Under the pieces are notes generated by a model that was given only the letters and a program-made list of their open reading frames with translations, was not told the DNA's origin and searched no databases. A DNA stretch of 22,840 nt from a virus: the IMG/VR virus record IMGVR_UViG_3300028025_001494, positions 1 through 22,840 of that record, one strand, 5' to 3'. Below are positions 13,204 to 20,132 of the stretch, one piece after another. The translations under genes and the position numbers were made by a program. How positions within the stretch are numbered: position 1 is the first letter of the stretch; the number at the start of each line of letters is the position of its first letter.

Positions 13204-13533
13204 ATGAATGAGCCAGATCCTGAGATTTTTGATATGCTCCTATTAAATGGGGCTATTGAGGTTTCTTCAATTGATCCAATAAGTGGTGAGTTTTTGTACT
13301 CAATGACAGATAAAATGAATGAACTTATGCCAGAGTTGTATGAGGAGCATATGAATGAGGTTAATGGTCAGATCATGGCGCTTTGGGAAGATGGATTTTT
13401 AAAAATTGATCTTTTTGATATCAATCCTATGGTTGTCTTGACAGAAAAGGCATTTGACCTCAAAGAACTTTTAAAAATGGACACAGAGTCTTTAGAATAT
13501 CTAAACGAAATCAAGCGCTTACTGGCAAAGTAA
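13204..13533 (+). CDS. Phage protein, longer paralogue of the 29-277 gene
   Basis: A 109-residue acidic protein. The core NGAIEVSSIDPISGEFLYSMTDK, then MPELYEEHMNEVNGQIMALWEDGFL, aligns along its length with the 82-residue protein at 29-277. This copy adds about 30 residues (NPMVVLTEKAFDLKELL...), which look like a conserved C-terminal part of the family. From memory, such proteins are found widely in tailed phages near packaging or head genes. It begins one base after the thioredoxin stop and is followed by a promoter. Function unknown. Confidence 0.78.
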   Translation: MNEPDPEIFDMLLLNGAIEVSSIDPISGEFLYSMTDKMNELMPELYEEHMNEVNGQIMALWEDGFLKIDLFDINPMVVLTEKAFDLKELLKMDTESLEYLNEIKRLLAK

Positions 13534-13537
13534 AGTC

Positions 13538-13546
13538 TGCTATAAT
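13538..13546 (+). promoter_or_regulatory. Extended -10 promoter for the mosaic protein gene
   Basis: TGCTATAAT, identical to the hsp20 and endolysin boxes. The -35 is weak (TTACTG, 16 bases upstream). The predicted leader is about 20 bases and contains AGGAGG. Confidence 0.7.
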
Positions 13547-13572
13547 CAGTATATAGGTCTAGGAGGATCATT

Positions 13573-14616
13573 ATGCCGTATAAAGTTGGAGCAAAAGGCT
13601 CATTTGGGTGCTCTGGCTACCCTGCACTCAAAGAAGGTACAAATGAAGTAATGGGATGCCATACTTCAAGAGCAGAAGCAGCAGCACAAATCTATGCAAT
13701 TAATCGCAGTGAAGGTAACATAGGTAAGTCTATGCCAAACCTTAAAGAAGGCGATTTTGCTATGACTGCACACGGTGGAGACGAAGAGTTCCATATTGGT
13801 CAAGTAGTTCACGTAATGCGTGAAGGCATGCTTGGTATTCCTGGTGGAGAATATACACTTGAGGCAACTCCTGAAAATCCTGCGGTACTTATTCAACTAT
13901 TTGAACAAGATGAGAGTGGACTATGGGAAGCAACAAGAACATACTCAGCATGCACAATGAGTCTTTTTATTGCAATTGATCCACTTCCAGTTGAGCCAGA
14001 ACTTACAATTGAAGATATGCCAAACATGAACGCACAGCCAGAACTTGTGGACGCATATGATAACTCTATTGGTAAGTCAGAATGTTGTCCAGAAGATATC
14101 TCTAAGCAAGCACCTTGCTGGGATGGCTATGTGCAGCGTGGGATGAAGCCTGGAGAAGGTGGCAAGATGGTTCCTAACTGTGTACCTGCTGCTAAAGCAG
14201 ATGATCTATACGAGGATGATGACACAGTTGTTTATGAAACAGATTCAATCAATAAGGCAGAAGGATACTCTCCACCTGCTGGTGCACGATCTGCAGCACG
14301 TAAAGCAATTAAATTTAAGGAAGATGGTAAGGCAACAGGAGCAGGAACTGCAGTTGGCTGGACTCGTGCAGGGCAGTTAGCAAGAGGAGAAACAATCTCT
14401 CTTAGTACTGTTAAAAGAATGTATTCTTACTTCTCACGGCATGAGGTAGACAAGAAGGGCAAGGACTGGGCAAACCAGGCTAACCCATCTAATGGCTATA
14501 TTATGTGGCTTGCATGGGGCGGAGACGCTGGTTTTTCATGGGCAAGAGGAATCGTTGAGCGTGAAAAAAGTAAAACAGTTTGGGTAGGAAGCGCATTTAG
14601 TTTTAGAAAGAAGTAA
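13573..14616 (+). CDS. Mosaic phage protein of three recurrent head-gene modules
   Basis: A 347-residue protein built of separate blocks. Residues 1-50 (PYKVGAKGSFGCSGYPALKEGTNEVMGCH) form a cysteine-containing module. Residues about 55-140 look like a beta-rich domain (KEGDFAMTAHGG). Residues about 170-215 contain APCWDGYVQRGMKPGEGGKMVPNCVP. Residues about 235-335 (YSPPAGARSAARKAIKFKEDG, then SLSTVKRMYSYFSRHEVDKK, then WLAWGGDAGFSWA) form a domain often found at the end of phage prohead proteases and related proteins. No protease triad is visible. Its own extended -10 promoter and AGGAGG suggest strong expression. A head, DNA-binding or maturation role is inference. Confidence 0.75.
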   Translation: MPYKVGAKGSFGCSGYPALKEGTNEVMGCHTSRAEAAAQIYAINRSEGNIGKSMPNLKEGDFAMTAHGGDEEFHIGQVVHVMREGMLGIPGGEYTLEATPENPAVLIQLFEQDESGLWEATRTYSACTMSLFIAIDPLPVEPELTIEDMPNMNAQPELVDAYDNSIGKSECCPEDISKQAPCWDGYVQRGMKPGEGGKMVPNCVPAAKADDLYEDDDTVVYETDSINKAEGYSPPAGARSAARKAIKFKEDGKATGAGTAVGWTRAGQLARGETISLSTVKRMYSYFSRHEVDKKGKDWANQANPSNGYIMWLAWGGDAGFSWARGIVEREKSKTVWVGSAFSFRKK

Positions 14617-14618
14617 GT

Positions 14619-15038
14619 ATGGAATATTTACTTGTTGTGGGCTTGACAACCGTTGCTACTTGGTCTATAATTAAAGTAGTAACTAAAAATAAATATAAAA
14701 CTTTTAATCAAGTTATCTATCGCCAAAGTGATATGCATAAAATGATGAAAAGGTTTTTTACTTATGAGTTGCCACCAGAACAAGGATTGTCTTCTCAGTT
14801 GCAAAAGCGACAAGAAGAGAGTACAATTAAAGTATTGGTTGTAGAAGATCAAGCATATTGGGTGGCGAGTAATATATTTTATGTTGCTAATGTTGAAGAT
14901 GGTGCACCAGTGCCAGAATCAGCAAAGCCAGTAGATACAACTGATATGTCAAAAAAAGATGTTGAAAAGATGTTATTCATATTGGATAACCTAAAAGGTG
15001 GGAATAAACATGATAGTGGCAGTACAGGGAACAACTGA
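14619..15038 (+). CDS. N-anchored membrane protein
   Basis: A 139-residue protein. One N-terminal hydrophobic helix (MEYLLVVGLTTVATWSIIKVV) is followed by a basic stretch (TKNKYK) and a soluble domain of about 110 residues containing KVLVVEDQAYWVASNIFYVANVEDG. The C-terminus is polar (GGNKHDSGSTGNN). The layout is N-out/C-in. No family is recognised. It starts two bases after the mosaic gene stop. A consensus promoter lies within its first 50 bases and could yield a shorter soluble form from ATG 14736 (MHKMMKRFF). Confidence 0.65.
   Translation: MEYLLVVGLTTVATWSIIKVVTKNKYKTFNQVIYRQSDMHKMMKRFFTYELPPEQGLSSQLQKRQEESTIKVLVVEDQAYWVASNIFYVANVEDGAPVPESAKPVDTTDMSKKDVEKMLFILDNLKGGNKHDSGSTGNN
14643..14671 (+). 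promoter_or_regulatory. Consensus promoter inside a coding sequence
   Basis: Perfect TTGACA (14643-14648), a 17-base spacer and perfect TATAAT (14666-14671). It lies inside the membrane-helix codons of the 14619 gene. It would drive the downstream run through WhiB and the holin candidate. Confidence 0.65.
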
Positions 15039-15360
15039 CTTTAATGATTATCAAGTCTTTCTTCGTGCAATGAGCGTTGCTCTTTCTTGCATGAAAGATG
15101 ATGATAATGAGTTTGTTATTTATTCAGTAGGTCCTGCAAGAATTAACTCTTTTGTTTCAGAGTTTTCAAACCTTTCTGAAAGAGGCATGAAGGCTCGTGG
15201 TAAGAAGATTAAATTCTATAAAGCACCTATGTCATGGGTAGAAGAAAATATGAGTTACGTAAACTACTTTGCATTCTTAAGTACTCCAAAGCAAACAAAC
15301 TCTAAGTTAGTTGCACAGGCAGAACTTAATAATGTTGAAGTTGGAATCTTTAGATACTAA
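15010..15360 (+). CDS. Conserved hypothetical, possibly SLOG/Rossmann-like
   Basis: A 116-residue protein. It opens with a beta strand and glycine turn (MIVAVQGTTDFNDYQVFLRAM). Another strand follows with FVIYSVGPARINSFVSEFS, then KIKFYKAPMSW and a final NNVEVGIFRY. The order recalls SLOG-type nucleotide-binding proteins related to DprA and DUF2493, which open with a G-x-R-x-F/D-F motif and carry a G-A-R-G loop; here those motifs are only partly kept. I chose ATG 15010, seven bases after AAAGGTGGG. A GTG at 14998 is in frame. It overlaps the previous gene by 29 bases. The fold call is tentative. Confidence 0.65.
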   Translation: MIVAVQGTTDFNDYQVFLRAMSVALSCMKDDDNEFVIYSVGPARINSFVSEFSNLSERGMKARGKKIKFYKAPMSWVEENMSYVNYFAFLSTPKQTNSKLVAQAELNNVEVGIFRY

Positions 15361-15371
15361 AAGGGGTAGAG

Positions 15372-15581
15372 ATGATTATTAAAGACTTGGCTACAATGGA
15401 AAAGATCGTAGCAAAAAACAGCAACCTCAAGTGGGTAGGTTGGGATGTTCTAGAACTCAAGAAAACTAATCTTGGCAGAACAGATGTAGGTGGAATTCGT
15501 ATCAATGATCAGTGGTACATTAAGAAAACTTTTAGTCCTTCTCGTAATGGCTGGGAGATTCCAGGCAAGTATAAGGAGTAA
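15372..15581 (+). CDS. 69-residue conserved hypothetical
   Basis: A small basic protein: LATMEKIVAKNSNLKWVGWDVLEL, then DVGGIRINDQWYIKKTF, then NGWEIPGKYKE. The aromatic and lysine pattern suggests a small beta-strand domain. From memory, similar proteins recur in actinophages beside WhiB genes, without known function. AAGGGG precedes ATG 15372 at a normal distance. Two bases separate its stop from the WhiB start. Confidence 0.7.
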   Translation: MIIKDLATMEKIVAKNSNLKWVGWDVLELKKTNLGRTDVGGIRINDQWYIKKTFSPSRNGWEIPGKYKE

Positions 15582-15583
15582 AC

Positions 15584-15868
15584 ATGAAGCAGCATCTATG
15601 GAAAGACGATGCTCCATGCAAAGACCTTGATACTAATATATTTTTTGATAAATATGAGGACGAAGTTGAGTCCAGATTTTTAGTTGATGCTTTATGTATG
15701 CAGTGTCCACTAGCAAGAAAATGTTTTGCTAATGGTGTATCTGGAAAAGAGTGGGGAGTTTGGGGTGGTGTATATCTTGAAGATGGTAAAGTCTCTAGAG
15801 AATTCAACAACCATAAAACTAAGGCAGACTGGGCAGACACATGGCAAGTATTGACAATGGATAAATAA
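15584..15868 (+). CDS. whiB: WhiB-family iron-sulfur transcription regulator
   Basis: A 94-residue WhiB-like protein. The four cluster cysteines are C12, C38, C41 and C47 (C-x2-C-x5-C after a long first gap). The family turn motif is GVWGG (residues 58-62), followed by a weakly basic tail (EFNNHKTKADW). WhiB proteins hold a 4Fe-4S cluster and act on the host sigma factor region 4; the family is restricted to Actinobacteria and their phages. Mycobacteriophage TM4 WhiB is a known precedent that alters host gene expression. AAGGAG lies upstream of ATG 15584. Its targets cannot be read from the sequence. Confidence 0.93.
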   Translation: MKQHLWKDDAPCKDLDTNIFFDKYEDEVESRFLVDALCMQCPLARKCFANGVSGKEWGVWGGVYLEDGKVSREFNNHKTKADWADTWQVLTMDK

Positions 15869-15869
15869 A

Positions 15870-16100
15870 ATGTATACAGATTCAATGAAGAGAGCATTTC
15901 ATGCCGTACAAGCACCTAAAGGCTTTTCGGTTCAACTTATTGACAATGAGCACTTCCTTACTATAAAATTAGATGAAAGACATTTTGCTGGGCTTACACA
16001 TGATGAAAAGATTGGGGCCTTACAATATGTTGTTCAACTAAAGAATGCTTTAGAAATGGAAGGTGCAATTGTTTTGGTCACTAGAGAGGCGCTGAAGTAA
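15870..16100 (+). CDS. 76-residue conserved hypothetical
   Basis: A small protein with mixed alpha/beta pattern: FHAVQAPKGFSVQLIDNEHFLTIKLDERHFAGLTHDEKIGALQYVVQLKNALEMEGAIVLVTREAL. It begins one base after the WhiB stop and ends at TAATG with the next gene. No motif is recognised. ATG 15885 is an alternative start. Its place directly after WhiB may mean a related role, but there is no direct evidence. Confidence 0.7.
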   Translation: MYTDSMKRAFHAVQAPKGFSVQLIDNEHFLTIKLDERHFAGLTHDEKIGALQYVVQLKNALEMEGAIVLVTREALK

Positions 16101-16525
16101 TGGAGAATATACTAATCATTTCGCTTGGTTCTTCTTTGGCTGTAGTTTTTGTTGCATATTTAATTACACTGAAGAAATTAATTTCATCAAAGAAAATATC
16201 AAACAAACTATACATTGATAACTTTGCTTTAGAAGAATATGTAAAGTTATTACAGAGCAATAAAGAAGATAAGAGCGATCAGCAAATACATCAGGAAAAT
16301 TTCTTAAAGTTTTTATCTGATTCTCGTGACTGGGCTTTTGAATACATTGAAGAGTTTCAGGCTGGATTAGATGAGTTTGTTTCATCAATTGAGCCAGAAA
16401 TCAACTACTTTAAAGAGTATGGAGATATAATTTCAATGTCTCCTAATTATTATTCATTAAAGAAGATAGTTGAAGAGTATGAAAAGTTAAAAAAGTTGCT
16501 TCCTAAACAGGAAGAACAGCAATAA
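16100..16525 (+). CDS. Membrane-anchored coiled-coil protein
   Basis: A 141-residue protein. One N-terminal helix (ILIISLGSSLAVVFVAYLITL) is followed by a basic segment (KKLISSKKISNK) and a long helical, acidic region (LLQSNKEDKSDQQIHQENFLKF to EEYEKLKKLLPKQEEQQ). The layout, one anchor and a cytoplasmic helical domain, resembles a spanin-less lysis accessory or an antiholin-like factor, but nothing decides. It is coupled to the previous gene (TAATG) and lies just upstream of the r1t-type holin candidate. Confidence 0.65.
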   Translation: MENILIISLGSSLAVVFVAYLITLKKLISSKKISNKLYIDNFALEEYVKLLQSNKEDKSDQQIHQENFLKFLSDSRDWAFEYIEEFQAGLDEFVSSIEPEINYFKEYGDIISMSPNYYSLKKIVEEYEKLKKLLPKQEEQQ

Positions 16526-16544
16526 ATATATCCTAGGAGGAAAT

Positions 16545-16817
16545 ATGAATAAGAAGACACAGGCACTACTAGCGTCATATGGTCGCTCAGTACTTGCATC
16601 AGGACTTGCGCTATACATGGCGGGAGTTACAGATCCAAAGGATCTATGGACAGCACTAGTAGCAGCGATTGCGCCAGTAGCACTAAGAGCAATTAACCCT
16701 AATGATAAGGCATTTGGAGTACTTCCAGATGTTGAAGTTGTAGAGAAGGCTCTTAAGTCTGCAAAGGCACCAGTCAAGAAGAAGGCTGTTGCAAAGAAGG
16801 CTGCGCCGAAGAAGTAA
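16545..16817 (+). CDS. Candidate holin with basic tail (r1t-like)
   Basis: A 90-residue protein. A first helix (ALLASYGRSVLASGLALYMAGV) and a second (LWTALVAAIAPVALRAIN) are joined by TDPKD, the general form of r1t-type holins. The end is strongly basic and repetitive (KAPVKKKAVAKKAAPKK), as in many actinophage holins, and could bind the membrane or nucleic acid. AGGAGG precedes ATG 16545. A terminator follows, so it is the last gene of the rightward unit. It is one of four small membrane proteins that could be the holin; its fold fits best. Confidence 0.7.
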   Translation: MNKKTQALLASYGRSVLASGLALYMAGVTDPKDLWTALVAAIAPVALRAINPNDKAFGVLPDVEVVEKALKSAKAPVKKKAVAKKAAPKK

Positions 16818-16832
16818 GTCTATAAGTAGTTA

Positions 16833-16861
16833 GGGCCAGTCTTTTTAGGCTGGCTCTTTCT
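16833..16861 (+). terminator. Rho-independent terminator, weak U tract
   Basis: GGGCCAG (16833-16839) pairs with CTGGCTC (16850-16856) with one G-U, followed by TTTCT. It lies 15 bases after the holin candidate and ends the long plus-strand unit. Confidence 0.7.
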
Positions 16862-16862
16862 A

Positions 16863-16871
16863 TGCTATCAT
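16863..16871 (+). promoter_or_regulatory. Extended -10 promoter for the plus-strand glycosyltransferase
   Basis: TGCTATCAT is one base off the recurrent TGCTATAAT box. The predicted start is near 16878, two bases before ATG 16880, so the mRNA should be nearly leaderless. An upstream in-frame ATG at 16862 overlaps this box and is unlikely to be used. Confidence 0.55.
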
Positions 16872-16879
16872 GGAGATAT

Positions 16880-17566
16880 ATGTCAACAACAGCCCTAATT
16901 ATGTGTACTTATATAAGGTTTGAGAACCTTAAGACTACTTTAGACTGCATAAAAAATCAAACTAATAAAGACTTTGACTTTTATATTGTAGACAATTCTA
17001 ATAATAGCGAGAAGTTGTCAAAGTATTTAAATAAATTTGGACAAGGCATAGGTATCTCAGTTCACAGTTATAATAATGAGTTTAAACAATTTAGTAGGTT
17101 TCTACTTGCAAGAGATTTAGCAGAGCAAGGCTATGAAAATGTTATTTTTATTGATGACGACGAAATACTTCCACATACATTCATACAAGAGTGTCATGAT
17201 CAATATGATCAGACATGTTTAAAATCTTTTTGGGCTCACAGAATAAATGCAAGATATAAAAGAAAGATTAAGATTGAGCGTGATGAGTATGGTAATTATG
17301 CTGGTACTGGTGGCTTAGTATGTGACATAAAACTATTTCTTAATGAAGACTTCTTTGACTGCCCTGAAGAATATTGGATTATTGATGATCTATGGCTATC
17401 CTATTATGTATTGAAGTTTACAGACTATAAGATTAAAGAACTCAAAACAGATATTAAGTTTATTAAAGATAGGAAGGCAACATTCCTTACGCTTGGAGAT
17501 TTAAAACAAAGGTTCTCCGAAGAGTTTATCCTTCCAGAATCTGAAGGTATTGATCCCTTAGAATAG
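16880..17566 (+). CDS. Family 2-like glycosyltransferase
   Basis: A 228-residue GT-A fold protein. The start STTALIMCTYIRFENLKTTLDCI matches the first strand and helix of family 2 enzymes. FYIVDNSNNS and the metal-binding IDDDE (D92-D94) follow, with FDCPEEYWIIDDLWLSYYV in the acceptor region. It would transfer a sugar from a nucleotide donor in the cytoplasm. It is the only plus-strand gene of the glycosylation region and runs into the minus-strand operon; the last 41 bases of the two coding sequences overlap tail to tail. ATG 16880 was chosen over 16862 because the latter sits on the -10 box. Confidence 0.87.
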   Translation: MSTTALIMCTYIRFENLKTTLDCIKNQTNKDFDFYIVDNSNNSEKLSKYLNKFGQGIGISVHSYNNEFKQFSRFLLARDLAEQGYENVIFIDDDEILPHTFIQECHDQYDQTCLKSFWAHRINARYKRKIKIERDEYGNYAGTGGLVCDIKLFLNEDFFDCPEEYWIIDDLWLSYYVLKFTDYKIKELKTDIKFIKDRKATFLTLGDLKQRFSEEFILPESEGIDPLE

Positions 17567-18557
17567 ATGGGTCAAAGTTTTCAAACCCAATAGTTGCAGC
17601 CTTTTCTTTTTGTAACTGCTTATCGCTATTAACATATCTATCAATCTTTTTACCAAGTTCTCTAACATCTGCTTCATATACATCAAGTTTAATTCTTGTC
17701 ATAAGTGTGCTAACCTTACTAGATGATACAAGCCAGTCCTTTGGAAGTATCTGGTTATTTGGAGATATGTCTGTCATAAAAACAGGAAGACCACTTACCA
17801 ATGCCTCATTCATTGGCAAGCAAAGTCCAGCGTATCTTCTTGGAAGAATCATTGCATCAAAGCCATCATACATTGCAGAACGACTTTCAACATTTCCTAT
17901 CTCAACTGTAAGCCTAGAGTCTTTATAGTTAATGTTTAGTTCGCTCTGGCTTCTAATAACTAATTCATAATCAGCCTTGGAGTGACGAAGCATATCAATG
18001 ACAGTTTGAGTACCGTTTCTATCCTGTGAGGCAGCCTTGCCACCAATATGAAGCAGCCTATTATGGTCTTTAGATAGGTTATTCTCTCTTACAGACTTAA
18101 ACTCATCAGTGTCAACAGGCGGCGGTATATGAACAACAGTGGTCTCATTACCAAATCTAGCAATGATATCATCTACCTTCCAATAACTTGGAGATATCAT
18201 ATAGGTAGGCAAAGGCATATCTGGCTTATTTAGATGATCAAGGAACTCATAGTTGTACTGCATTAAGGTTTTAACCTTACGTCTTTGAGCCAGGTGAATG
18301 AAGTGTGGATGATAAAAGGTTTCGCAAGTAAGAACAGAGTTTAGACCATCCATAAACATAGACACTTCTTGCTTTGTAGGAAAGCCATTGGTCATTGTGA
18401 CATTATATCCGTCATACCATTCTGGATGCTGCTCATTATTATTAAACTTTGCAGAGTTAATAAGAAGGATTCTGTCAGGATTAAGCATTCTAACTAAATC
18501 TCTTGTTTGATTACCAAGCCCTGTGTTGTCACATCTTGCAATCATTCCAAATGTCAT
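17526..18557 (-). CDS. GT-B glycosyltransferase (family 4-like)
   Basis: A 343-residue protein with two Rossmann-like halves. The N-terminal part has MIARCDNTGLGNQTRDLVRML, resembling acceptor-side sequences. The C-terminal part has LLHIGGKAASQDRNGTQTVIDML and a donor-site region ending FDAMILPRRYAGLCLPMNEALVSGLPVFMTD, with the E-x7-E-like acidic residue and GLP turn of family 4 enzymes. It is the last gene of the minus-strand operon, coupled to the upstream gene by an ATGA overlap. It would act on a sugar nucleotide in the cytoplasm. Donor and acceptor are unknown. Confidence 0.85.
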   Translation of the reverse strand: MTFGMIARCDNTGLGNQTRDLVRMLNPDRILLINSAKFNNNEQHPEWYDGYNVTMTNGFPTKQEVSMFMDGLNSVLTCETFYHPHFIHLAQRRKVKTLMQYNYEFLDHLNKPDMPLPTYMISPSYWKVDDIIARFGNETTVVHIPPPVDTDEFKSVRENNLSKDHNRLLHIGGKAASQDRNGTQTVIDMLRHSKADYELVIRSQSELNINYKDSRLTVEIGNVESRSAMYDGFDAMILPRRYAGLCLPMNEALVSGLPVFMTDISPNNQILPKDWLVSSSKVSTLMTRIKLDVYEADVRELGKKIDRYVNSDKQLQKEKAATIGFENFDPSILRDQYLQILEG

Positions 18558-19285
18558 TCAGTATATCCCCAAACATCGTCATCTTGTGTAAACTTTCTTG
18601 TACCTGCACGACCATCTAAGTGATATGAGCGCTTGATACTGCCTTCTGGATGGTAGATCCAAAGTTTATGCTTATCCCATCCGTCATCTTGAACTACTCC
18701 ATGAAACTTATCTTCAATGAATGTTCTTTCATCGCAAGCAGGAAGCACTACTTCTCTATAATACTTACTTAAACTAAGATGCGGTCTTTGGCTCCACTGA
18801 ATAGTTTTCATAAATCCATCTTCAAGCCCAAGCATAAGATGATCATGTTCAACAGGAATTGATACTTCAAAGTGAAAACGAATAGTATTTGCTTTTTCAT
18901 ACTCAAGCATGTCTAAACATTTCTGCCAATCAATTTCCATATCAGAAGTTATTGGTGCATCTCCTTCTACATAAAGTATTGCTGCGGTTTGAACAAGTCC
19001 AATAGTTTCTCTCATCATGTTTGTTTGATGGCTGTGCTCATCAAATATAATTGGCAAAACATTTTTCCATTCATGAAGACATTTCCACAGAACCTTGCTC
19101 TTAAACTGATCGTAATCTTCTTTGCGTTCCAGCCTTTCTTCCCTTAGCCCATCAATTTGTAAAATGATCTCATTATTTGGAAAATGGCTACGAATAGAAA
19201 GGATTGTCTCATCAAGTATAGTTGTATCTGGATGACTTGGCAAGATTGATGTTACAACAACTATAGTTATATTATCTTTGTTCAT
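18554..19285 (-). CDS. GT-A-like glycosyltransferase
   Basis: A 243-residue protein. The start NITIVVVTSILPSHPDTTILDETILSI and the strand EIILQIDGL resemble family 2 enzymes. The central VEGDAPITSDMEIDW has an acidic pair where the DxD metal motif lies, here E-G-D. The C-terminal part contains HFEVSIPVEHDHLMLG and WGYTE. From memory, phages with surface-sugar clusters often carry such genes. It overlaps the neighbours by 14 bases (start) and 4 bases (stop), so it belongs to the operon. Specificity cannot be read. Confidence 0.75.
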   Translation of the reverse strand: MNKDNITIVVVTSILPSHPDTTILDETILSIRSHFPNNEIILQIDGLREERLERKEDYDQFKSKVLWKCLHEWKNVLPIIFDEHSHQTNMMRETIGLVQTAAILYVEGDAPITSDMEIDWQKCLDMLEYEKANTIRFHFEVSIPVEHDHLMLGLEDGFMKTIQWSQRPHLSLSKYYREVVLPACDERTFIEDKFHGVVQDDGWDKHKLWIYHPEGSIKRSYHLDGRAGTRKFTQDDDVWGYTE

Positions 19286-20132
19286 GTAAGTCCTTCATAA
19301 TCTCAATAGAAAAATCTCTTTTATATTTAATCCACCAACTAACAATCTTATGCATATTGTTAGGGTACTCTAATAGAATTCCTGGCAAAACTGAATTTAA
19401 CTCACCCCAGTTATTCATTTTCTTAATTGGTAAATCATCTGGGTATACAAATGTAAAATAGTCTTGTTCTACACCCTTGGAATCAATAAGATCTCCAATA
19501 GGCATTGCTAACATTTCTATTGATTCAAAGAACCTAAAGGTATCAATTACCTGTGCTCCAGCGGGGCAAGGAGCCACCTTAGTCTTTGATAGTGTCTCGT
19601 AGTAGTCCTTTGGCTTTTGGCCCTGTGCAAAGCCTGCTGTGGGCTTGTAATGGGCATTTGGTAGAGACTCCATAGCCTGACCTAACTCTTTTCTACGGTC
19701 ATGAGTAATCTGCCCACCAAAATAAACATCATATTCTTTAGTAGGATAATTAGGCAAATTATCTTTTAAATGTTGTGGAACTCCAACAAAAAACTTATTA
19801 TATTTTTTGTGTTTTTGATGAGGGTATTGAACCCATATAGAAATATTTGGATGATCTATCTTATCTATATTAAACTTAGCAGACTCATCACCTGTAATAA
19901 ACAATACAACCCTACTAGAGTTTTGAAGTTGCTTAGAGATGTAAGCCTCTTTGCCAGCATTGCCTTGTCCAGGTATCACCACAAAACATCTTTCCTCATT
20001 TGGAATTGAGTCAACTGTTAGTTGCTCTACTCCATTTCTTTCAAAGGTTGATCTTAATAGTTCATAGTCCCACTTACCGTCTGCAGAGTCAAGAGGATTT
20101 ACTGAATATAGATATGCTTTAGGCTTGTTCAT
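19272..20132 (-). CDS. Exostosin-like glycosyltransferase
   Basis: About 286 residues. The C-terminal block KVAPCPAGAQVIDTFRFFESIEMLAMPIGD matches the donor-binding segment of exostosin/GT47-type and related GT-B enzymes (aPCG..D..RF.E....G.iPv). The first part has PNEERCFVVIPGQGNAGKEAYISK and WVQYPHQKHKKYNKFFVGVP. I chose ATG 20132 (MNKPKAYLY) because GAGG lies upstream of it. ATG 20150 is in frame (six more residues) but has no ribosome binding site. Its start overlaps the end of the methyltransferase gene. Substrate unknown. Confidence 0.75.
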   Translation of the reverse strand: MNKPKAYLYSVNPLDSADGKWDYELLRSTFERNGVEQLTVDSIPNEERCFVVIPGQGNAGKEAYISKQLQNSSRVVLFITGDESAKFNIDKIDHPNISIWVQYPHQKHKKYNKFFVGVPQHLKDNLPNYPTKEYDVYFGGQITHDRRKELGQAMESLPNAHYKPTAGFAQGQKPKDYYETLSKTKVAPCPAGAQVIDTFRFFESIEMLAMPIGDLIDSKGVEQDYFTFVYPDDLPIKKMNNWGELNSVLPGILLEYPNNMHKIVSWWIKYKRDFSIEIMKDLHEQR

